In this document: positions 15,308-24,864 of the stretch, one piece after another | Layout of the letters: every line of letters begins with the position of its first letter | How positions within the stretch are numbered: the stretch's first letter is position 1 | Source: Mesobacillus zeae | Lineage (GTDB): Bacteria; Bacillota; Bacilli; Bacillales; Cytobacillaceae | Assembly: GCF_003570705.1 (NCBI RefSeq) | Contig: NZ_QWVT01000049.1 | Coordinates: 1 to 41,266, forward strand | DNA length: 41,266 nt | Direction of reading: 5' to 3' | Notes under the pieces: generated by a model | The model's input: only the letters and a program-made list of their open reading frames with translations | Told to the model about the DNA's origin: nothing | Database searches by the model: none | Translations under genes and position numbers: made by a program

Positions 15308-16767
15308 AGCAAACGGGCATTCCTTTTTCGGAAGATGAAGATGCCGATCGCAAGAAGGGCGGCTCCAGCAAGTGCTCGTTCCGCATATCCGCCGTCAGTA
15401 TTCGGCAGTTTTCCGCCGCTTACAGTTTTTGGCTTCGCGGTAGCGCTTTTTACTTGAGGCTTCTGGTTAACAACCTTTTCAACCTTTGTAACTTCTTCTG
15501 TTACTTTTTCAATGATTTCAGAACCAAACATTTCAGCGGTAAGCAAAATATCTGCAAGGAAGTTACCCTTCAAATCGTAAAGCTGGATCAGGAGGTCGCT
15601 TCCATTTGTATCTTGAAGCGTGAGCAGCTCCTGCTTGGAAATTGGCGTTTGAACGCCATCCTTTACGAGGAAGTATTTAGCGTTAAGCTGGAAAAGGTTC
15701 ATCATTTCATCATAGATGCTTACAAGTGCCTGAAGCTGCTGAGGAGTCAGGTCACTGGCGCTGTCAAACTCGCCAATCGCTTCAACCTTTGAAGCAAGGT
15801 CCATCCACTTGTCTTCCATTGCAGGATCAGAAAGGTTAATGTCCATGAAATGTTTAACGAGCTTTACTGTTTCTTCCTGTGTCAAACCAATTCCAAGGCC
15901 GTCCTCGAATGTTGATGGATCATCAAGAACAGAGTAAATCATGACAGACATATAAAGCTGGTCGATTGTCTTATAGTTGTCAATCGAATCACCGTATTTA
16001 GCAAGCAGGCTGTCGAGTTCTGCGCGTGTCAGTTCGAACTCTTCCAGCAGATTGCCCAGCGTATTATCCGTAATTGGCGTACCGTATTTCGATATCGCTT
16101 CTTCAAGCTCGCTGATATATTTGTACGAATCAAGTGAGTCATTATTGTCAGAAAGAATTGTCTTTAACTCTTCCAATGTCAATCCGTTTTCTTCAAGGAA
16201 TTTATTCAAAGTTGCTTCATTAATAGGAAGGTCATAGTTATAAAGTGTATCTTCAAGGTCTTCGATAGAATCATAGTTGCCGAGCGAATCATCGTTTTGT
16301 TTCAGAATTTCTTTCAGCTGTTCGAGTGTAATCCCGTTTTCATCAAGAAGCTCCTGGAGGTTTTTATCTGTAATCGGAGTTCCCACATAGAACTCAATAG
16401 TAGATTTCAACGCATTTACATAAATGAAGATCGACCTGATATTTTCGTTTGACTCCATCTCTCCATTTTCTACAAGGAAAGCAACAAGCTCTTTCTCGTT
16501 TGCAAAGCCAAATTCCGATAGAATAGCATTCAGGTTTGTAGTAGTAATTTTTGCGCCTAAAAAGCTGTCTAGCTCCTTGACAGTGTCAAAGTCAGTGACA
16601 GAACTGTCATAAAAATATTCGAGATGATCAACAAGCTGGTCCTTTGTTATTCCTTCCGTTTTCAGGAAATTCCCAAGATCCTGGCTCTTTATTGCAGCAA
16701 GGCTCTGCCCCGCCGGACCTGCAGCCATCATTATAACTGCCAGCAAAACTACCATTAGTTTTCTCAT
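15304..16767 (-). CDS. Acidic, sortase-anchored surface repeat protein
   Basis: 487 aa, ATG with GGGGGA upstream. Signal peptide to about residue 24 (SLAA). Most of the mature part is acidic and helical, built from repeats of about 60 aa: LQELLDENGITLEQLKEILK, LNKFLEENGLTLEELKTILS and LGNLLEEFELTRAELDSLLA are corresponding stretches. The C-terminus has a sorting signal: LPNTDGG, hydrophobic helix, RKRNARLL. Position five of the motif is Asp where Ala or Gly is usual. It matches my recollection of processed acidic surface proteins that occur next to a dedicated sortase. Shares a TGA/TTG overlap with the sortase gene, so the two form an operon. Role unknown. Confidence 0.85.
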   Translation of the reverse strand: MRKLMVVLLAVIMMAAGPAGQSLAAIKSQDLGNFLKTEGITKDQLVDHLEYFYDSSVTDFDTVKELDSFLGAKITTTNLNAILSEFGFANEKELVAFLVENGEMESNENIRSIFIYVNALKSTIEFYVGTPITDKNLQELLDENGITLEQLKEILKQNDDSLGNYDSIEDLEDTLYNYDLPINEATLNKFLEENGLTLEELKTILSDNNDSLDSYKYISELEEAISKYGTPITDNTLGNLLEEFELTRAELDSLLAKYGDSIDNYKTIDQLYMSVMIYSVLDDPSTFEDGLGIGLTQEETVKLVKHFMDINLSDPAMEDKWMDLASKVEAIGEFDSASDLTPQQLQALVSIYDEMMNLFQLNAKYFLVKDGVQTPISKQELLTLQDTNGSDLLIQLYDLKGNFLADILLTAEMFGSEIIEKVTEEVTKVEKVVNQKPQVKSATAKPKTVSGGKLPNTDGGYAERALAGAALLAIGIFIFRKRNARLL

Positions 16768-17028
16768 ATTTTTTCCCCCATATTGAATTTACCATCATTT
16801 TAAATATAAGACATCTTCCCTCTATTTAATAGCTTTATTTTGTAAAAATAATTCCATACGTAACAGGCTGTTTCAACTTTCTATCAATAATTCCTTAAGG
16901 AAATAATTTTACAGCCGATATAAAAATTGATGACTTTACTGAAAGGGTCAGAGATATATTTCAGCCAGTCATCACTTGTGAATGAAACTGCCGCTGTCCG
17001 CTGGAAATTTATATAAGGTGGGGAAGAA

Positions 17029-18333
17029 GTGAAAACTGCATCTATTGTCAAGAAAACCTTGTGTTTAATCGTCCTGGTCACTTTCTTCATGATCAATATT
17101 TTGCCACATGGAGAGGCGCAGGCTGCATATAGCTATCAGGGGAAAGTAACCGCAGATGTGCTGAATGTCAGAGTCAAGCCTGGTACATCGTACGCCATTG
17201 CAGGAAAGCTAAAGCGTGGCCAGACTGTAACTGTTTCCGCTCAGCAAAATGGCTGGGCAAAAGTTTCATCTGGAAAAACAGCTGGGTGGGCATCGTCAAA
17301 GTATATCTCCTCTGTGAACTGGAGAGGTTATGTCAATGCCACGAGCCTGAATATGCGGAGCCTGCCAACAACAAGAGGGAAAGTGATCGCTTCACTTCCT
17401 AAAAGTACGGTTGTCACAGTCCAGGGAACTGAATCTTCCTGGCTAAAGGTTTATGTCCCAAGCAAAAAGAAAACTGGCTGGGTGTCGCAGTCTTATATTT
17501 CGAAAAACCAGCCCACTGTTGCCCCCACAAGCCTGGGAACGCGCTATGTAACTGCCTCGTCGCTGAATGTGAGAAATAAACCGTCCACATCTGGCTCTGT
17601 CATTGGAAGTGTAAAACAAAACACGGCAGTACAGGTTTTGAGCAAAAGCGGAACTTGGTCGAAAATTAAAAACAATGGATTGACAGGCTGGTCCGCATCC
17701 TCTTACCTAACTGAGAAAAAGCCATCCGGGAAGGTCCCAGCACCAAAGCCAAAGCCAACCCCAACCCCACCCACGACACCAACATCTTCTTCAGCGTTAA
17801 GAGGAAAAACAATTGTTGTTGATGCTGGGCATGGCGGAGTGGATCCAGGGGCAAGTGGCCGGTCTTTCAAGGAAAAAGCCTTGGCCTTAAACAGCGCCAA
17901 CAGCCTCGCATCGCTGCTCCGTCGGAATGGTGCGAGAGTGATTATGACAAGGACTTCCGATGTGTATCTCAGCTTAAGCGCCCGTGTGAACATCAGCCAT
18001 GCATATAACCCGGATGCATTCGTTTCTCTGCACTATAATTCTTTTAACAGCATGTCCTCTGGTGTCGAGACTTTTTACTACAGCTACGCAAAAGAAAGTG
18101 GAATGGCAAACTATGTTCAGAGAGGCCTTGTGGCTTCAACCGGGATGAAGAACAGGGGAGCTAGATTTGGAAACTATCATGTCCTAAGGGAGAACAGAAG
18201 GCCTGCCATTCTTGTTGAGCTTGGATTCCTGTCTAATCCGGCGGAAGAAAAGCTCGTTGCAAGTGCAAGCTATCAGCAGCGTGCCGTTCAGGGAATGTAC
18301 AACGGCCTTGTGGGGTATTTTTCGACAAGATAA
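17029..18333 (+). CDS. N-acetylmuramoyl-L-alanine amidase with three SH3b domains
   Basis: 434 aa, GTG start with AGGTGGGG at 17017-17024. Signal peptide to about residue 33 (GEAQAA). Three SH3b wall-binding domains (about 36-94, 98-158, 171-228), each with an LNVR or LNMR core. A Pro/Lys/Thr linker (230-253) leads to an Amidase_3 domain with zinc/catalytic residues His268 (VVDAGHGG), Glu282, His335 (VSLHYNS) and Glu397 (VELGFLSNP). It cleaves the bond between MurNAc and L-Ala in the wall. Divergent from the acidic-protein gene. Confidence 0.95.
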   Translation: MKTASIVKKTLCLIVLVTFFMINILPHGEAQAAYSYQGKVTADVLNVRVKPGTSYAIAGKLKRGQTVTVSAQQNGWAKVSSGKTAGWASSKYISSVNWRGYVNATSLNMRSLPTTRGKVIASLPKSTVVTVQGTESSWLKVYVPSKKKTGWVSQSYISKNQPTVAPTSLGTRYVTASSLNVRNKPSTSGSVIGSVKQNTAVQVLSKSGTWSKIKNNGLTGWSASSYLTEKKPSGKVPAPKPKPTPTPPTTPTSSSALRGKTIVVDAGHGGVDPGASGRSFKEKALALNSANSLASLLRRNGARVIMTRTSDVYLSLSARVNISHAYNPDAFVSLHYNSFNSMSSGVETFYYSYAKESGMANYVQRGLVASTGMKNRGARFGNYHVLRENRRPAILVELGFLSNPAEEKLVASASYQQRAVQGMYNGLVGYFSTR

Positions 18334-18359
18334 ATCATTTGAAGCTGGGCAAACAAAGG

Positions 18360-18403
18360 AATAGTGTGGGTGGTATGGAATATGCCTTCCGCACTATTTT
18401 TTT
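18360..18403 (+). terminator. Terminator of the amidase gene
   Basis: AATAGTGTGG (18360-18369) pairs with CCGCACTATT (18389-18398), 10 bp with one G-U, then a seven-T run. Confidence 0.8.
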
Positions 18404-18530
18404 GCAAAATAGATGATGTAATTATTTTTTAAAAATAACGTTTATTTGTGATAAAATGGTATAGATTGGAAGAGTCTGTTTTTTTGAAATACATATTTTA
18501 ATAGAAATATTCCATGCTGGAGGAGAGAGA

Positions 18531-20660
18531 ATGAAAAGGTTTTCGAAGATTATAAGTGGTACTGTGCTGCTAACGTCATTATTCTTAGTTCCGCTTGCAG
18601 CTCATGCAGGCCCAAACTCTGGGGTGAAAAGTGCTGCGGAGATGCTGAATGCACCATCTGAAGGCAATTATGCTGTTATCAGCAATGAATCTGTGTCTGG
18701 TGCTGCAAAGGAATACACAGGCAGTATCCCGGCGGGCAACAGCAAATTCAGTGTCAATCCGCAGCTGGGGAAGGAAGCCTACAAGCTTGACGTGATCAAA
18801 CCATTCAAAATTCCTCAAAATGGGGAAGGGCAGATTGATCAGGGTTCCTACACAAAACAGCAAGTTTTTAAGGTTGGCGATGTTAAAAAATTTATGACCA
18901 GCAACATGGAGAATGGCACCAATGAGAAGATTAGTGCAAAATTACTGTATAGTGGCAAAAAATCAAATGTATGGGTAAGTGCCGGAAAAATTACTCAGCT
19001 GGAAGCGGAGAAGCTTGGCAGAGAATTTGACCAAAAAATACATTCTTCCGTGACCAACAATTTTGGGACGGAATCTGATGTAAACAGAGACGGCAAAATT
19101 GATATCCTTTGTTTCGATATTAAGGACGGCTTTGCCGGGCCTGGCGATGGATTTATTGCAGGGTATTTCAATCCTGGTGATCTATTTAATCAATCGTATA
19201 AACCAAATTCCAACGAATCAGAAATATTCTACATAGATACTTATCCGCTTATGGAAACGGGAACTGGCCGGGATGTGACAGCCGCTTATACAACGCTTGC
19301 GCACGAATTTCAGCATATGGTGAACTTTAATCAGAATGTGATAAAGGAACAAAGCCATACGCAGATGGATGTTTGGCTTGATGAAGCATTTGCCATGGCT
19401 GCCGAGCAAATCTATTCAGGCAAGGTGCTGACAGACAGAATTGAATATTACAATCAATCTGATTCAATCGCACGCGGACATTCTCTTTTATATTGGGATG
19501 AGCAAGGCGATGTTTTGGCAAATTATTCGCTCTCCTACCTTTTTGGGCAGTATATGATGTTGCAGTCAAACAAGGGGAATTCTATTTTTAAAGAAATCCT
19601 CGCTGATAAAAAAAATGATTACAGAGCTGTTGAAAATGCGGCGAAAAAGTATATCCACCCATCGATGACTTTTGGACAGCTGATGACCCACTTCAGATTG
19701 GCACTATTACAAAAAGAGGCTTCTGGGCTGTTCGGCTTTAAGGGAGTCGCTGATTATAACCAATTGGAAAAGCGGTTTTACACTGGCGGTCCTCTTGACG
19801 TGCGGGGTGGAGGAGCCGTTGTCAAACCGGTTGCTGCAAACTTCAGTGTTCCAACGGATAAAGGCAGAAATATTTTTTACACAATGATCAATTCCGGCAA
19901 GACTCCTGTCCTTCTGTTGGCGCCGGTTGCCGCCCAAGTGGATGACAATGACACACAGGTAACAGGAAAAACGGTTGCCGGAGCCACAGTTTATATTAAG
20001 GCGGGAAGCAAAGAGTTGGGGAAAGGATCAGCAGGCAGTGATGGCAGGTTCATAGTGAAGATCCCTCGTCAGAAGGCTGGAACTGTTCTAACAGTCTATT
20101 CAGTAGACAAAGCCGGGAACAAAAGCCGCGATGCCAGGATAACTGTCCTTGATAAGACGCCTCCAGGGAAGCCTTCTGTCAACACTGTGAAGGATTATGA
20201 CAAAAGAGTCACTGGAAAAGCAGAGGCTGGTGCAAAGGTAAGTGTTCAAGCCGGAAAAGCGTACCTAGGGTATGGTACGGCGGATCAGTACGGCAAGTTC
20301 TCAGTTACATTAAAAACAGCTCAAAAGGCAGGCACGGTTCTTGCCATCCAGGCTAAAGACAAAGCCGGGAACGCCAGCACAACGAATAAAACGACAGTGA
20401 TTGACAAAACACCGCCTGCAAAGCCGTCGGTCAGCGGTCTCAACACTGCCTCCACGTATGTGAAAGGAAAAGCTGAACCGTATTCCACTGTATATGTAAA
20501 AATAAAAGGGAAAGTCATTGCAAAAACTACATTGAAAAAATCAACAGCCTTTTCCGTAAAAATCAAAAAGCAAAAAGCAGGAACTGTTCTATACGTATTT
20601 GCGAAAGACAAAGCAGGGAATTTCAGCCCTAGTACAAAGGTTACAGTGAAAAAGAAATAA
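18531..20660 (+). CDS. Secreted M30-like (hyicolysin-type) zinc metalloprotease with Ig repeats
   Basis: 709 aa, ATG with GGAGGAGAG upstream. Signal peptide to about residue 26 (AAHA). The catalytic part has HEFQH at 258-262 (TTLAHEFQHMVNF), with a downstream Glu-rich helix DVWLDEAFAMAAE. HE(Y/F)QHM and the following WLDE block resemble the hyicolysin family (M30). An EF-hand-like stretch DVNRDGKID (about 183-191) may bind calcium. The C-terminal 240 residues are three repeats of about 80 aa, each with an AGTVL...DKAGN core, like Big_6-type bacterial Ig domains. Extracellular. No anchor motif. The M30 assignment is moderate; the metalloprotease call is stronger. Confidence 0.82.
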   Translation: MKRFSKIISGTVLLTSLFLVPLAAHAGPNSGVKSAAEMLNAPSEGNYAVISNESVSGAAKEYTGSIPAGNSKFSVNPQLGKEAYKLDVIKPFKIPQNGEGQIDQGSYTKQQVFKVGDVKKFMTSNMENGTNEKISAKLLYSGKKSNVWVSAGKITQLEAEKLGREFDQKIHSSVTNNFGTESDVNRDGKIDILCFDIKDGFAGPGDGFIAGYFNPGDLFNQSYKPNSNESEIFYIDTYPLMETGTGRDVTAAYTTLAHEFQHMVNFNQNVIKEQSHTQMDVWLDEAFAMAAEQIYSGKVLTDRIEYYNQSDSIARGHSLLYWDEQGDVLANYSLSYLFGQYMMLQSNKGNSIFKEILADKKNDYRAVENAAKKYIHPSMTFGQLMTHFRLALLQKEASGLFGFKGVADYNQLEKRFYTGGPLDVRGGGAVVKPVAANFSVPTDKGRNIFYTMINSGKTPVLLLAPVAAQVDDNDTQVTGKTVAGATVYIKAGSKELGKGSAGSDGRFIVKIPRQKAGTVLTVYSVDKAGNKSRDARITVLDKTPPGKPSVNTVKDYDKRVTGKAEAGAKVSVQAGKAYLGYGTADQYGKFSVTLKTAQKAGTVLAIQAKDKAGNASTTNKTTVIDKTPPAKPSVSGLNTASTYVKGKAEPYSTVYVKIKGKVIAKTTLKKSTAFSVKIKKQKAGTVLYVFAKDKAGNFSPSTKVTVKKK

Positions 20661-20670
20661 TCAAGCATTG

Positions 20671-20708
20671 AAGAACCCCGCCAGCATACTAAAGCTGGCG
20701 GGGTTCTT
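20671..20708. terminator. Bidirectional terminator between the two convergent protease genes
   Basis: AAGAACCCCGCCAGC (20671-20685), loop of eight, GCTGGCGGGGTTCTT (20694-20708): perfect 15-bp GC-rich stem. Confidence 0.88.
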
Positions 20709-20715
20709 TATGAAC

Positions 20716-23700
20716 TTATTTTTTCACAGCCGCATAGGAGATGGCCTCGAGCCTGTCGATCGAGATGTTCGTACCGGAGGACTTGCTGTTTTTCTTTCCG
20801 GCTGCGACGATTTTAATGCTGTGTTTTCCGCTTTTCAGGGAAGGTGATGTATAAACTTTTTGCTTGTGTTTCGTGCTTGATGAATACAGGTCGATCTGCT
20901 TTACTTTCTTGCCGTCAATATAAATGTCAGCCTTGCCGGAGCGTTTGTCTTTTTTTGAATAGACAGTGATTGCTGATCCTGTAAATTCATATTGCACAGC
21001 ATTGCCCTTTTTGCCGGTATAAGCGAGGGAACCGCCAGAAGCACTTTTTGTCTTCTCGGTTGTCCATTTGCCGCTATATTTTAAGGCAGTGTTCTCGGCA
21101 GTTTTGATGGTCTTTATGCTGATTCCCAGTGTGTACGCTCCTGAGCCGTCAGTCGCAGTTGGCACTATATAGTAAGTGCCGGTTGTTTTTGGCGTGAAGC
21201 TAATGCTTTCGGCAGAGCCTGCTTTTGCCGATGCAGCGGCAGGTTTCGCACCGTAAATGGTCTTTGTGCCAGGGTTGTACATCTTCAGATTAAAGTTCGT
21301 TTTGGCTGGTCCATTCATTGAAATCGCATAAGTTTTACCTTTTTCTAGCTTTTTCATCCAAACATCATTGCTGTCTTTTTGAGCAGCATTCAGGCTGCCT
21401 TTTGCAGCAGTGCCAACCCAACCTTGGGCGCCCTTAATATCGTCATCATACACAAACTCCGATGAAGCAAAGGGCGTTTCTTCCTCTTGTGTCAGCACTG
21501 AGACCGCATAGGAATACGTTTTTCCTGGAACGGCTGTTTTATCTTCGAATGATAAAGTTTTCAGCGGCGCCTTGTTGAGCAGGACGTATTCTTTCCCTGA
21601 TGCTTCTTTTCGGTAAAGATTGTACGACTGTGCCCATTTTTCACCAGGCCATCTTAACTTGACAGTCTTGCTGTGCGTGTCATAGGCAGCAGTTGGTGTG
21701 GAAGGATTGCTTTTCACAATGATTCTATCAATATTGATTCCAACCGAGCTTTTACGCCCTTCCGGAGCATTTTTACCCGTCCAGACAATTCTCACATGAT
21801 GCTTTCCGTAAGATCCGAAATCTTTTTTGTAAAGTGTTTGCTGGTACTTTTGTACACCGGAATAAAGGGATACTTCTTTCACTTTCTCTCCATCGATATA
21901 GAGATCGGCAATCCCTTGAGTCCCATTTTTGAAGCCTTGCCACTCAAAGCTGTAGCCGACAAAAGTAAAGTTCATTTCGCCGTTTTCCTTCAGGATGCTT
22001 GCGGATTTCCCGGAATGCTTGGTGTTGCTTGCCGTTTCCCACTCGCCATCATATTTCAGCATCTTGGAACTATTTTCATAGTTACCGCCAAAATTACCTA
22101 CGGAAAGCTGGTAATCCCCGCTGCCCTTGAAGGCACTGGCGTTGACAAAATAAAAGCCTGATTCCGGAGCAGTGAATGTAATGCTTTCGGTCGATGTTCC
22201 GATGTTTTCCGAATGTGCCAGCATGCCATTAGCATTGCTGATGTCGGAATTATCTTCGCCATAAACGTAAAGGTCGAAGTCAGTACCGCTTTTTCCTCTG
22301 AGCGCTAGCTGGATTGTTTCGCCTTCCTGCAGTGAAAAAGCAAAAACATCGTTTTTGTCAGCTAGGATATCGAGGCTTCCTGTCTCGGTATACTTCTTAA
22401 GAGGTACTCCAGGAATGCTGTTATCATCCGCCACGTCGAGTGTGGATGCTTTCACTTGCTTCCCGCTGCCAACCTGCCCTTTAAGGCTGTCTAGCTTTGA
22501 GCCCCGGTGGCTTAAATACAGCTTTACGAATTCAGGTGACATTTCCGGATGCATGCCCATAAACAATGCGGCGGTCCCTGTTGTATGCGGTGTCGCCATG
22601 GAAGTTCCGCTGTAGTAATCATAAGACTGGCTGTAGTCAGAGGTGTATTTCAGCGCCGGTTTCACTTCAGGACTGACTGCTGTAAAGAAATCAGCGGAAG
22701 GGAATAAGGCTTCTGAACGGTCGACAGTATATTTCTGCCCCTCGTAAATGGAGCCTTCAGTTCCAATCGTATTCAAATGCGGCGCCATGTCTGAATGTAC
22801 GTTCAGCTTCAGCAACTTTTTGGTGAAGCTGGAGTCTTCCTGTGACATCAGTGCATCCTGTCCAGTCAGCAGCAGTTTTCCGCCGGCTTTCAGGTAGGCG
22901 CTGAGCCCCTCAATATCCTGGGCAGTTAGCGTTGTGCCCTCATCAGAGGTAAATCCGATTCCGTGCCCGGTAAACCAAACGACGGCATCATAGGCAGTCA
23001 GATCGGTATCCTTCGGCAGTGAGGAAGATGAATCAAGCGTTACTTTATCATAATCATAGCTGCCAAGGAGTTTTTCATAGACTGGCAGGTAGTTTTTGAA
23101 GTACTTTTCTAGCATCGGTTCGCCTTTGAAAATATCAGCCAGGTCATGTTCGTCATCCTGCACAAGCAAAATCTTTGATTTTGCAGGCTCAGGAAGGAGG
23201 TAATCTAGCGCTTTTCCGAAAACTGCCGGTCTGTCTTCCTCTGAAAGCTTTTCATAGCCGATTCCATCTACAATCGCCTTGAACTTAAATTCAGGATTGT
23301 CGATTGCGACAGTCGCCGCAATATTGCCAAGTTTTTTCTCATACTCATCAAGCGGGAATTTTGGAACGGTACTTAAAATATCTTCCCCTGGTGCTGCTAC
23401 ATCCACGGAATCTGCTCCGTAGTTGGAGAAAGAGGCAAGCTTGCCGCTATTGTTCAGTGCGGCTACCGTCAGGATGTTGGAGGATTCGTATCCTGCTGGA
23501 TATACTGCTTCCTCATCGATATCCATTCCATCATTGCCTGCAGCTGCGACAAACAGGCTGCCGCTTTCGGAGATGGATTTTTCAAGCAGCTCATCATACT
23601 CACCGCCGCCCCAGCTGTTATTTGTGACCTTCACGCCCATTTTCTTGGCATATTCAATCGCTTTAATGGCACCGGCAGTGTCTCCTCCATCGGGTCCGAG

Positions 23701-24621
23701 GAACTTAAGGGACATGATTTCCACGTTTGGAGCGACACCAACAACACCAGTATTGTCATCAACTGAAGGGCCTTCCATGCCAGCAGCAATTGTGCCGGAA
23801 ACATGGGTGCCGTGTTCATCGCCGTCAAATGCGTCTATCACGGTATTGTCATTATTGAAAAAATCCCAGCCATGGACATCATCGACATAACCGTTGTTGT
23901 CATCATCGACTCCGTTATTAGCTTTGTCGCCGGATTCCCCTGGGTTTGTCCAGATTTTTCCCTGGAGGTCTGGATGGTTGATATCAACACCAGTGTCAAT
24001 AACCCCAACAACGACTTTCTCGCCATTAGTGGTATTTAATTTTGACCATGCTTCTGGCGCATCGATATCGATGTCAGCTGTTCCTGGCATCCCTTTGATT
24101 GGCTGCCCTGTGTTGTTCATTCCCCATAATTCTTTATAGTAATTTGGGGCTTTGCTCTCACTCGTTGGATAGTACTTATAATTAGGCTGTACGGAAGCGA
24201 CTGAAGGGTCTTTTTTCAGGAGATTGATATAGTCTGTTTCTTTCCCTACAGGAATCTTCACGACCTCTGATTTGACGGAGGGCAGGCGTTCCACCTTTTT
24301 AAGTGAATATTTGCTGTGCAGGGATTTGACCGCAGAGGAAGGTGCAGAGTTTTTGTAGGTTACGATCAGTTCCCCTTTTACAATGTTCTCTTTCTTAGCG
24401 TTTTTATTAATGAGGTCCCGAAGTTTTTTTGCGTTGGGATTCATAGGTGACTTTGTTTCGGAAACGCGTTTTTTTGCCTGCGGTGAACCGGTAAGCTGGC
24501 TTTTTCTCACTTGTTCGCCATTTGCGTCAGCCTGGGTGGCTCCTAGCAGCGTACCAGGTGCAATAGCAGAGATTGATAGCATGGTCGCAAGTGAAACAGA
24601 AAGCATTTTTGATTTTTTCAT
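20716..24621 (-). CDS. Large secreted subtilase (S8) with a domain inserted in the catalytic core
   Basis: 1301 aa, ATG with AAAGGGG upstream. Signal peptide (about 1-34), I9-like propeptide (about 82-150, GELIVTYK to VASVQPNY), then S8 residues Asp209 (GVIDTGVD), His270 (EHGTHVSG), Asn363 (AAAGNDG) and Ser674 (SGTSMATPH). Between DVAAPGEDILST (about 407-418) and the Ser block lie about 240 extra residues (421-660) with KILLVQDDEHD, YDAVVWFTGHG and LKAGGKLLLTGQDA, which look like a flavodoxin/GATase-1-type alpha/beta fold. The C-terminus has PPC-like domains (about 760-850 and 1100-1190), an Fn3-like stretch and two similar modules of about 110 aa ending in NIDRIIV and SIDRLEA. Extracellular. 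Confidence 0.9.
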   Translation of the reverse strand: MKKSKMLSVSLATMLSISAIAPGTLLGATQADANGEQVRKSQLTGSPQAKKRVSETKSPMNPNAKKLRDLINKNAKKENIVKGELIVTYKNSAPSSAVKSLHSKYSLKKVERLPSVKSEVVKIPVGKETDYINLLKKDPSVASVQPNYKYYPTSESKAPNYYKELWGMNNTGQPIKGMPGTADIDIDAPEAWSKLNTTNGEKVVVGVIDTGVDINHPDLQGKIWTNPGESGDKANNGVDDDNNGYVDDVHGWDFFNNDNTVIDAFDGDEHGTHVSGTIAAGMEGPSVDDNTGVVGVAPNVEIMSLKFLGPDGGDTAGAIKAIEYAKKMGVKVTNNSWGGGEYDELLEKSISESGSLFVAAAGNDGMDIDEEAVYPAGYESSNILTVAALNNSGKLASFSNYGADSVDVAAPGEDILSTVPKFPLDEYEKKLGNIAATVAIDNPEFKFKAIVDGIGYEKLSEEDRPAVFGKALDYLLPEPAKSKILLVQDDEHDLADIFKGEPMLEKYFKNYLPVYEKLLGSYDYDKVTLDSSSSLPKDTDLTAYDAVVWFTGHGIGFTSDEGTTLTAQDIEGLSAYLKAGGKLLLTGQDALMSQEDSSFTKKLLKLNVHSDMAPHLNTIGTEGSIYEGQKYTVDRSEALFPSADFFTAVSPEVKPALKYTSDYSQSYDYYSGTSMATPHTTGTAALFMGMHPEMSPEFVKLYLSHRGSKLDSLKGQVGSGKQVKASTLDVADDNSIPGVPLKKYTETGSLDILADKNDVFAFSLQEGETIQLALRGKSGTDFDLYVYGEDNSDISNANGMLAHSENIGTSTESITFTAPESGFYFVNASAFKGSGDYQLSVGNFGGNYENSSKMLKYDGEWETASNTKHSGKSASILKENGEMNFTFVGYSFEWQGFKNGTQGIADLYIDGEKVKEVSLYSGVQKYQQTLYKKDFGSYGKHHVRIVWTGKNAPEGRKSSVGINIDRIIVKSNPSTPTAAYDTHSKTVKLRWPGEKWAQSYNLYRKEASGKEYVLLNKAPLKTLSFEDKTAVPGKTYSYAVSVLTQEEETPFASSEFVYDDDIKGAQGWVGTAAKGSLNAAQKDSNDVWMKKLEKGKTYAISMNGPAKTNFNLKMYNPGTKTIYGAKPAAASAKAGSAESISFTPKTTGTYYIVPTATDGSGAYTLGISIKTIKTAENTALKYSGKWTTEKTKSASGGSLAYTGKKGNAVQYEFTGSAITVYSKKDKRSGKADIYIDGKKVKQIDLYSSSTKHKQKVYTSPSLKSGKHSIKIVAAGKKNSKSSGTNISIDRLEAISYAAVKK

Positions 24622-24780
24622 AGTGTACCCCTTTACCCTTGTTTTTTTGAAGCTGTGGTGCTATTCTCCTTTCTTTTTTAGTCTACTAAAATTATACATT
24701 TTATTACCTTCGGACTATAGGTAAATAATCAGACAAATTCCGACTAATTTCTCAGTTTAAGAGTTGGGGCGGGGATTATG

Positions 24781-24821
24781 CTAAAAAAACCCCGGCTGCT
24801 CTGAGGAGCGCCGGGGTTAGC
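24781..24821 (-). terminator. Terminator of the LCP gene
   Basis: Coding-strand stem GCCGGGGTT reads from 24818 down to 24788 as AACCCCGGC...GCCGGGGTT, 9 bp plus GCTAA/TTAGC extension; the A-run at 24783-24789 gives a U-run on the minus transcript. A second small stem (24837-24845 with 24851-24859) lies just after the stop codon. Confidence 0.82.
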
Positions 24822-24864
24822 AGATCATTTATGAAGTGGAGGGCCAAACAGGCCTTCCATTATT

